From an uncultured Slackia sp. (lineage in GTDB: Bacteria; Actinomycetota; Coriobacteriia; Coriobacteriales; Eggerthellaceae): 28,441 nucleotides of DNA. The position numbers were made by a program, and so were the translations under genes. This document shows, piece by piece, positions 23,337 through 28,441 of this stretch. The notes beneath the pieces are model-generated. The model did no database searches. It was not told the DNA's origin and saw only the letters and a program-made list of their open reading frames with translations. How positions within the stretch are numbered: the first letter of the stretch is position 1; every line of letters begins with the position of its first letter. The DNA lies in assembly GCA_937895975.1 (NCBI GenBank), contig CALBLG010000120.1, positions 1-28,441 on the forward strand, given 5' to 3'.

Positions 23337-25209
23337 GGCGTTCCTCCTGACACTGAATATCGATGTCGAGCTTCGGGCACACGCCGCACGCCGAGCAGCG
23401 CTCGTAGCTGCAATCGGGCGTGGTGCGCTCCTGGGCCGCCAGCCGGCGCTCGTGCTGGAAGAACTTCGTGGTGACGCCCACCGACAGGTGGTCCCACGGC
23501 GTAACCCAGCTGGTGTCGTGGGCGCCCTGCGCGATGGCCTGCATGTCGACGCCGCACGCCTCGCACGCCGCGCGCCATATGTCGAGCGAGAAGAATTCCG
23601 TCCACGCGTCGAAGCGCGCGCCGTTCTTCCATGCGGTTTCTATCACATCGCACACCTCGCGCCCGCCGCGGCTCATCATGGCCTCGACCAGCGACACGTC
23701 GGGCTCGTGCCAGTGCACGTCGACCGCGCGGTATTTCACGCTCGAACGCAGCAGGTTGATGCGGCGATGCGCCTCTTCAGTGGCGATCTGCCCGTCCCAT
23801 TGGAACGGGGTTTGCGCCTTGGGCACGAACAGCGCGCACGATATGGACACCTTCACGCTGCCGCGCGCCTCGGGCGGCGTGGCCTTTTTCGCGCGGTCGT
23901 AGGCGCGCTGCGCCAGGCTCGCGATGCCCTTGATGTCGTCGTCGGTTTCGGTGGGCAGGCCAATCATGAAGTACAGCTTGCAGCGGCGCCACCCTGCGGC
24001 GAACGCCGCGTCAATCGCGCCGAACAAGTCATCTTCGGTCACGCCCTTGTTGATGACGTCGCGCAGCCGTTGCGTGCCGGCCTCGGGAGCGAACGTCAGG
24101 CCACCGCGCTTGCCGCCAGCCACCAACTCGGCCATTTCCACGCCGAACGAATCCAGGCGCTGGCTGGGAATGGACACCGAAATGCCCTTGCCCTCTAGAC
24201 CGCGGTTCAGGCGGCGCAGAATCTCCTCGATTTGGCTGTGGTCAGTCGACGAGAGCGACGTGAGGCTCACCTCGTCGTAGCCGGTTTCAGCAAGACCACG
24301 CTGAACTGCGGAAACAATATTGTCGGCCGAGCGCTCGCGCACAGGACGGTACATCATGCCCGCCTGGCAGAAGCGGCAGCCGCGCGTGCAGCCGCGCAGA
24401 ATCTCGACATTCAGGCGGTCGTGCACCAATTCCGCGAACGGCACGATGGTCGGCTCCCACGCGGGGGACGTGGCGAAATCTTTCCACACGCGCTTGTCGA
24501 TATGCGCCGGCACGTCGTCGAACAGCGGACGCGCCCAGGCGCCGTTTTGCTGTGCCTCGGCCTCGGGCAGCCATTCGTACAGCGACGGCACATACGTCCC
24601 GTCCACATGCGAGGCGGCACGCAGGAATTCCCCGCGCGTGGCGCCTGCCCGCTTCATCTTGCGATGCAGCTGCAGAATTTCAGGCAGCGATTCCTCGCCC
24701 TCGCCCAGCAGGAACACATCGAAGAACGCCGAATAAGGCTCGGCGTTGAACGCGCACGGGCCGCCCGCCACGATAAGTGGGTGCGACTCGTCGCGATCGG
24801 CCGCGCGCAACGGGATGTTGCCCAAATCGAGCATTTCCAATACGTTGGTCGCAACCAGTTCGTGCGAAAGCGTGAAGCCCACGGCATCGAACTCGTACAG
24901 CGGCGCGCAGCTTTCCAGCGAGAACGCCGGCACGCCTTCGCGGCGCATGAGGTCGATCATGTCGGCGGCGGGCAAATAGCCGCGCTCGGCGTACATGCCG
25001 TCGACCGCGTTCACCACGTTGCACAGAATGCGCACGGCCTGGTTGGGCTGTCCCAGCTCGTAGGTGTCGGGGTACACCATACAGAAATGGTAGTCGGCGT
25101 CTTCTTTATAGGTACAGCCCCATTCGTGGTTGAGGTAGCGCGCCGGGCGACCGATGTCACGGCCGGCGTCACGAAGGAGCCCCTCGATTCGAGGCCAGAG
25201 GTTTTGCAT
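23329..25209 (-). CDS. B12-binding domain radical SAM protein (TIGR03960 family)
   Basis: A 626-residue protein. The N-terminal 230 residues resemble a cobalamin-binding-type Rossmann domain (MVYPDTYELG, IVAGGPCAFNAEP, VFLLGEGEESL). The radical SAM core has LRGCTRGCRFCQAGMMYRPVRERS with C274, C278 and C281. LTFAPEAGTQRLRDVINKGV and YFMIGLPTETDDD follow. A Cys-rich tail (CSYERCSACGVC) may hold a second cluster. The reaction is unknown. The ATG at 25209 has AAAGGA 8 bases upstream; a TTG two codons earlier is possible. Its usual downstream neighbours, RNase G and rplU-rpmA, are not in the window. Confidence 0.9.
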   Translation of the reverse strand: MQNLWPRIEGLLRDAGRDIGRPARYLNHEWGCTYKEDADYHFCMVYPDTYELGQPNQAVRILCNVVNAVDGMYAERGYLPAADMIDLMRREGVPAFSLESCAPLYEFDAVGFTLSHELVATNVLEMLDLGNIPLRAADRDESHPLIVAGGPCAFNAEPYSAFFDVFLLGEGEESLPEILQLHRKMKRAGATRGEFLRAASHVDGTYVPSLYEWLPEAEAQQNGAWARPLFDDVPAHIDKRVWKDFATSPAWEPTIVPFAELVHDRLNVEILRGCTRGCRFCQAGMMYRPVRERSADNIVSAVQRGLAETGYDEVSLTSLSSTDHSQIEEILRRLNRGLEGKGISVSIPSQRLDSFGVEMAELVAGGKRGGLTFAPEAGTQRLRDVINKGVTEDDLFGAIDAAFAAGWRRCKLYFMIGLPTETDDDIKGIASLAQRAYDRAKKATPPEARGSVKVSISCALFVPKAQTPFQWDGQIATEEAHRRINLLRSSVKYRAVDVHWHEPDVSLVEAMMSRGGREVCDVIETAWKNGARFDAWTEFFSLDIWRAACEACGVDMQAIAQGAHDTSWVTPWDHLSVGVTTKFFQHERRLAAQERTTPDCSYERCSACGVCPKLDIDIQCQEERHG

Positions 25210-25249
25210 GGGCAAGATCCTTTAACGGGAAATATGGCAGATGAAACGG

Positions 25250-25272
25250 GGCGCCGCAGGCAATGCGGCGCC
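25250..25272. other. Strong 9-bp hairpin between genes
   Basis: GGCGCCGCA pairs perfectly with TGCGGCGCC around 5 bases, in the 80-base gap between the DUF697-like gene and the radical SAM gene (both minus strand). It has no U-run. It may attenuate or protect the transcript. Confidence 0.45.
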
Positions 25273-25289
25273 AGGCACTAAGACGAAAG

Positions 25290-26543
25290 CTAGCGGGCGA
25301 TATGCGCGGAAGCTTCCGCGGCATCGGCCGCATCGGCAACCCGAGCGGCGCCCGCGTTCGCGGCCTGCGCGGCAGAGGCCGCGGCATTGGCCACGGCGCG
25401 CATCGCGCTGGCAGCGACATTGGGAGCCTGGGCGACCGCGGCGCGCACGCGCTCGGCGGCGGCATCCTTGGCCTGGAAGCCCAACGATGCCACGAATTCC
25501 TTCGCCGCGCGGCCCGCAGCCGTCTCGTCGGCGGCGCGCGACGCGGCCTCGCGCGCCTCATCGACCACGGCGCCCAAGCCGACCATGTTGCCGCCATGCT
25601 CGAAGTACTCGGCGGCGGCGATGCCCATGGCCCACGTGCCCGCATAGCCCACGCCGGCCTTCACGGCCCAGCCGAGCGCCGGCACAACGCCAGCGACCTG
25701 GCGCGCCACAGCGCGGCATGCGAAGCCGCCGCCCACCACGGCCGCAAGCTCCTTCACGCGGTCGGCGGAAAGCGGCTGGCCGTATGCCGCGGCGATTTGG
25801 ATGACCATCTTCGCCTGGTTCAGCGTCATAATGGGCAGGTCGGCGCCGGGAATGAATACCACGAAGCCGATGCCGGCGTTCTGGAACGACGTTGAACGCA
25901 CGGCCTCCATGGAAAGCGGCTTGCGCACGAACTCGAACGCCTGCGCGAACGCCAGGCGCTTCTCGCGAAACACCGCGACCACCCACTCGCCCATCTTCGT
26001 GCGCATTTGCTCGTCGTAGGCGGCACACACGGGCATGGGTTCGAGCGAGAATGGGTCTTCCGGGTCGACCTCATGGCCCGAAACGGCGCCTTCGCTGGTT
26101 ACCACCAGCGGGTCGTGCAGCGTGACCACGCCGTCGATTTCGGGCGCGGGGGCAACCAGGTCGGCCTCGTCGATTGGATAGCCGGCAGCTTGGGCGGCAC
26201 CGCGCACACATTCGGGCAGCGTGGTGACCACCATCACGGGAATGCCCTCACCGCGCAGCTTCGCGGCAATTTCGCCGATATGAGGCGTGAAGCCGGCGGC
26301 GATAACCGCCATGTCGCTGCGCGGGTCGTACGCCACGCGGTCGTCCTCGAAATAGTTCACCGACACGCGCGCCTGCGGGCTTGCGCTTGCGAAGTTGGAT
26401 CGCACGAACGCCGTGAGGTCGGCCGGCGCGGTGTCGTCGAGCAGCACCGACACGCACAAAGGCACCGAACGAGCCGCCTCGACGTCGGTGGCTTCTTGCA
26501 GAACCGCCATCACGTCAATGGGCATCTTGGGCATTTTCGCCAT
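25290..26543 (-). CDS. DUF697-like membrane-associated protein
   Basis: A 417-residue protein. The N-terminal half looks globular (VSVLLDDTAPADLTAFVRS; VIAAGFTPHIGEIAAKLRG, possibly Rossmann-like). Residues about 245-335 contain NQAKMVIQIAAAYGQPLSADRVKEL and two hydrophobic stretches, as in the DUF697/YcjF group often linked to small GTPases. The C-terminal 75 residues are very Ala-rich and probably helical. The start follows GGGAGG at 9 bases. It lies 80 bases upstream of the radical SAM gene on the same strand. The function is unknown; a cell-envelope role is a guess. Confidence 0.75.
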   Translation of the reverse strand: MAKMPKMPIDVMAVLQEATDVEAARSVPLCVSVLLDDTAPADLTAFVRSNFASASPQARVSVNYFEDDRVAYDPRSDMAVIAAGFTPHIGEIAAKLRGEGIPVMVVTTLPECVRGAAQAAGYPIDEADLVAPAPEIDGVVTLHDPLVVTSEGAVSGHEVDPEDPFSLEPMPVCAAYDEQMRTKMGEWVVAVFREKRLAFAQAFEFVRKPLSMEAVRSTSFQNAGIGFVVFIPGADLPIMTLNQAKMVIQIAAAYGQPLSADRVKELAAVVGGGFACRAVARQVAGVVPALGWAVKAGVGYAGTWAMGIAAAEYFEHGGNMVGLGAVVDEAREAASRAADETAAGRAAKEFVASLGFQAKDAAAERVRAAVAQAPNVAASAMRAVANAAASAAQAANAGAARVADAADAAEASAHIAR

Positions 26544-26931
26544 GGAACAAGCCTCCCTCGCATATCGGCCGCGCGGCCGCACGTTTGCATACCCAACCAT
26601 TATAGCGGGCAAGCGCCACGCACGAGGGAAACCCACAACCTGGCGAAGAAGCGTTGAATGGACCCGATAAACGAAAATCTGCACAGCACACGCCAACGAC
26701 GAATCGACTCCTCATAAAAGCTTCGAGCAATCTGCGGCATTCTGCTATCAAAGCGGAGCGGCTTGAAAAGGTTGCAGCGCTCGCGCGCTTGCTCTTTTCC
26801 GAATCTCTGTGCCTACAAAGACTTGTGCAACAACCGAGACATATGGCGCCCACGCGAATGTGATGGAGCTGGGCAAGGTGCACCCAGCTCCATCACGCCT
26901 ATTCCACGCATGTCAAAGGCAACGCTTCAGC
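26544..26931. other. 388-base gap without a convincing gene
   Basis: No convincing gene is seen. A 69-codon plus-strand frame from TTG 26654 has some coding-like composition but no ribosome site. The gap also holds a 14-bp hairpin at 26860-26896. Confidence 0.4.
26860..26896. other. 14-bp perfect hairpin after the DUF4177-like gene
   Basis: GTGATGGAGCTGGG and its complement surround a 9-base loop. It starts 35 bases after the stop on the minus strand. There is no U-run; it may be a 3' stability structure. Confidence 0.6.
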
Positions 26932-27192
26932 TTAATCGATTCGTTCGAACACAAGATTGCAGACTGTGCGGTCACCGCCGCCGAAGCCAGTCGACCCGGC
27001 AGTCGACTGTGCAAAAGTGTGTAGTCGGTACCCTTCGGCATACTGCTGATTGCAAAGGTCCTCGATTTCACTGAAATTCTTTGAACCCTTGCCGACGAAT
27101 TTCTCGCGCAGCACCACTTGCATCACGCGATATTTCCCCTTGCTGTTGTTGACTTTGCCCGCCTCGTCATTAAAAGCGTCCATAATTCCCAT
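26932..27192 (-). CDS. Small DUF4177-like protein
   Basis: An 86-residue cytoplasmic protein. YRVMQVVLREKFVG, then LCNQQYAEGYRLHTFAQSTA and a GFGGGDR turn before VCNLVFERI, resemble the DUF4177 pattern (strand, helix with EGW/EGY, strand, final hydrophobic strand). The function of that family is unknown. The ATG at 27192 has AAAGGGG 6 bases upstream, and a second ATG lies three codons later. It stands alone downstream of the toxin-antitoxin pair. Confidence 0.65.
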   Translation of the reverse strand: MGIMDAFNDEAGKVNNSKGKYRVMQVVLREKFVGKGSKNFSEIEDLCNQQYAEGYRLHTFAQSTAGSTGFGGGDRTVCNLVFERID

Positions 27193-27314
27193 TCTTATCC
27201 CCTTTCTTTGTATCCCAACCGTGACCCTCAAACCAGAATCTAACTGGGCACATACCTGATTTAGCATCGTCGACGTAAGCTTATCGACGAGAGCCCCTAT
27301 TCCTTAACAACGCC

Positions 27315-27755
27315 CTAACCAACTATGTCGTACGTCACATTATCGAATTTGAATTCGCGAACGAATTCCTCTGGCTCGATTGCTTTAACCGGAGAATTGG
27401 CAAAATCTTTCGTATTACGCGTCACTATGAGATCAACCCCATTCCGGCATGCAGCGCAGGCGAGCAATGCGTCTTCGAAATCTGACATATCTGTAGCAAT
27501 AGCCTGCTCGCAATCGGTACGAGACACATCGAATACGTCGAACATCTCGAGCAGCAAAGGCACAGAATTCACGGCTTGCGAGCGCGTCAAGCCTCGTCGA
27601 TGCAACACATATACGATATCTGACAAAGACGACGCCGAGATGCAGGCGTCGAATTTACGCATTGCCGAAACGTCGTAGGAAGCGTAGGAATTCAAAAACC
27701 AATTGTCCCGAGTGGCAATGTCGATCACTACGTTAGCGTCGAAGCAGACTTTCAC
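27315..27755 (-). CDS. PIN domain toxin
   Basis: A 146-residue PIN-family ribonuclease toxin. Acidic active-site candidates are D7 in CFDANVVID, D in SLSDIVY, the pair in SDFEDALLA and D in VTRNTKDF. The pattern VTRNTKDF with DFEDA fits the PF13470 subgroup. It would cut RNA and stop growth when freed from the antitoxin. The GTG start overlaps the antitoxin's stop by 4 bases and has GGGAGG upstream, so synthesis is coupled. Which RNA it cuts cannot be told. Confidence 0.88.
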   Translation of the reverse strand: MKVCFDANVVIDIATRDNWFLNSYASYDVSAMRKFDACISASSLSDIVYVLHRRGLTRSQAVNSVPLLLEMFDVFDVSRTDCEQAIATDMSDFEDALLACAACRNGVDLIVTRNTKDFANSPVKAIEPEEFVREFKFDNVTYDIVG

Positions 27756-28054
27756 GAAAGCCTCCCGTCGACGAGGCGCGACAAGCGCTCGGCACGAATA
27801 TCGCCCATCGACCAATTGTCGGGAAGCTCGGCAGCGCACCCCGCAAATGATTTGAGCATCGCTCGGCGCTTCTCGTATCTATCTTCGACGGGCGCAGTGC
27901 AAATACACGCGGGGACCTTTTGCTCGCGCTCCATATATTCGAACAAGCCGCGCACGGCTTGCGTGGTTGAAATGCCATTTCGCTCAAGAACCTGAGAGCC
28001 ATGCGCCTTCAACGATTCAGGAATCCGCACGTTCAATGTTGCAGTAACGCCCAT
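27752..28054 (-). CDS. RelB/DinJ family antitoxin
   Basis: A 100-residue antitoxin. TATLNVRIPESLKAHGSQVLERNGISTTQAVRGLFEYM is the ribbon-helix-helix DNA-binding and dimer part of the RelB/DinJ family. The C-terminal half is expected to wrap the toxin. Here it is paired with a PIN toxin, not RelE. GAAGGG lies upstream of the ATG. A 28-bp perfect palindrome begins 17 bases before the start and is the obvious operator. Confidence 0.88.
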   Translation of the reverse strand: MGVTATLNVRIPESLKAHGSQVLERNGISTTQAVRGLFEYMEREQKVPACICTAPVEDRYEKRRAMLKSFAGCAAELPDNWSMGDIRAERLSRLVDGRLS

Positions 28055-28071
28055 GTCGACCGCCCTTCCAA

Positions 28072-28099
28072 ATACTATGCATTACGTAATGCATAGTAT
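28072..28099. promoter_or_regulatory. 28-bp perfect palindromic operator of the RelB-PIN module
   Basis: ATACTATGCATTAC is followed directly by its complement with no spacer. It overlaps the -10 (TATACT on the minus strand, 28095-28100), with a weak -35 (ATGACT) at 28119-28124, 18 bases away. Binding by the antitoxin would block transcription. Confidence 0.85.
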
Positions 28100-28385
28100 A
28101 GCAGAGACATGGTCACCAAGTCATTGCCGTTGCGACGATATCTTCCGCCGACAAACGCCAATGCAAGAAACAGGCATCATGATCGACATGCGTATTGACG
28201 AATATGGTTTCAGACCCCAGGCTCCACGATCGCAGAACGTGCTATATGCGCTTCTTGACTTGGCGCCCTGCTCGGCCCCCTCATCGGAGCCCGGTCGATA
28301 TTGCGCACGTCCGGACTCGTCCCGTTTCCCTTTTATCTAGAAATTGAACTGCGCACGATTTTCTACCCCAGTGTTATTCGCCCGT
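28100..28385. other. Noncoding stretch, nothing recognised
   Basis: I see no supported gene in this stretch between the toxin-antitoxin promoter and the second hairpin repeat. A lone AAATTGAAC occurs at 28341-28349, like one half of the operator array at 20.6 kb, probably by chance. Confidence 0.4.
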
Positions 28386-28416
28386 GTGGGTCAAAGGGAC
28401 TGTCCCTTTGACCCAC
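28386..28416. repeat. GGGTCAAAGGGAC hairpin, copy 2
   Basis: 15-bp perfect arms (GTGGGTCAAAGGGAC and its complement) are centred on one base, with the same core and flanking CGGCC as copy 1. It also lies just after a likely minus-strand gene end. Confidence 0.85.
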
Positions 28417-28419
28417 GGC

Positions 28420-28441
28420 CTACCCCTTGTGCGCGTACACG
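28420..28441 (-). CDS. Possible 3' end of a gene running off the window
   Basis: The last seven codons on the minus strand read VYAHKG followed by TAG, just before the hairpin. This is too short to identify; it is inferred mainly because copy 1 of the hairpin also follows a gene end. Confidence 0.25.

Noticed and set aside
26654..26863. A 69-codon plus-strand gene in the gap before the DUF4177-like gene
   Set aside because: It has a TTG start without a ribosome site, ends inside a hairpin arm, and matches no family. Its composition is mildly coding-like, so it may be a remnant.
28341..28349. AAATTGAAC as a second operator of the XRE fusion protein
   Set aside because: It is a single 9-base match with no repeat or promoter beside it, so it is likely chance.

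Overview
This 28.4 kb window looks like chromosomal DNA of a high-GC anaerobic actinobacterium of the class Coriobacteriia, probably an Eggerthellaceae-like gut or rumen organism. This is inferred from GC-rich, NNC/NNG-biased coding, a bile salt hydrolase, a Ni-carbon-monoxide-dehydrogenase-like protein, several radical SAM enzymes, and the usual actinobacterial pair of a B12-binding radical SAM protein with its DUF2344 partner. No rRNA, tRNA, prophage, CRISPR array or IS transposase is visible.

Layout. 0.1-5.2 kb: a radical SAM enzyme, a LysE exporter, a small zinc-ribbon-like protein, a pyridoxamine kinase, a TatD-associated radical SAM protein and an Fsr-type MFS exporter. 5.4-8.5 kb: a DHA2 multidrug exporter behind a leader terminator, and a bile salt hydrolase. 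8.6-13.6 kb: the most distinctive locus. One minus-strand unit has a consensus promoter, a 28-codon Cys/Met-rich leader ORF and an intrinsic terminator, then a CooS-like protein in which a C-cluster cysteine appears replaced by aspartate, then a complete NMT1/taurine-type ABC importer. 13.8-17 kb: a peptide deformylase homologue lacking the catalytic Glu, a tandem UspA protein, and a PiT phosphate transporter with a small membrane partner. A multibranched repeat or RNA-like element lies between the last two groups. 17.1-18.6 kb: an endonuclease-family gene broken by a 46-bp inverted internal duplication and bracketed by palindromic repeats. 18.8-22.3 kb: a YddG exporter, a NifX-like protein, and an XRE regulator fused to an AlaA-type aminotransferase, with an operator array upstream and an internal ribosome binding site. 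22.4-26.5 kb: a small unknown protein, DUF2344, the B12 radical SAM protein and a DUF697-like protein. 26.9-28.1 kb: a DUF4177-like protein and a RelB-PIN toxin-antitoxin module with a 28-bp perfect palindrome in its promoter.

Several intergenic gaps contain related palindromic boxes (core close to GCGAGCTATGT). They form at least five elements, two of which enclose intrinsic terminators and two of which flank the broken nuclease gene. Other repeats are a 25-bp inverted repeat just before a radical SAM start codon and two copies of a GGGTCAAAGGGAC hairpin.

Taken together, the genes cover cofactor and amino-acid metabolism, export and stress. The CooS-like/ABC operon, the regulator-enzyme fusion and the intergenic repeats are the parts most worth following up. 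All functional names rest on motif reading by eye; no database search was possible.
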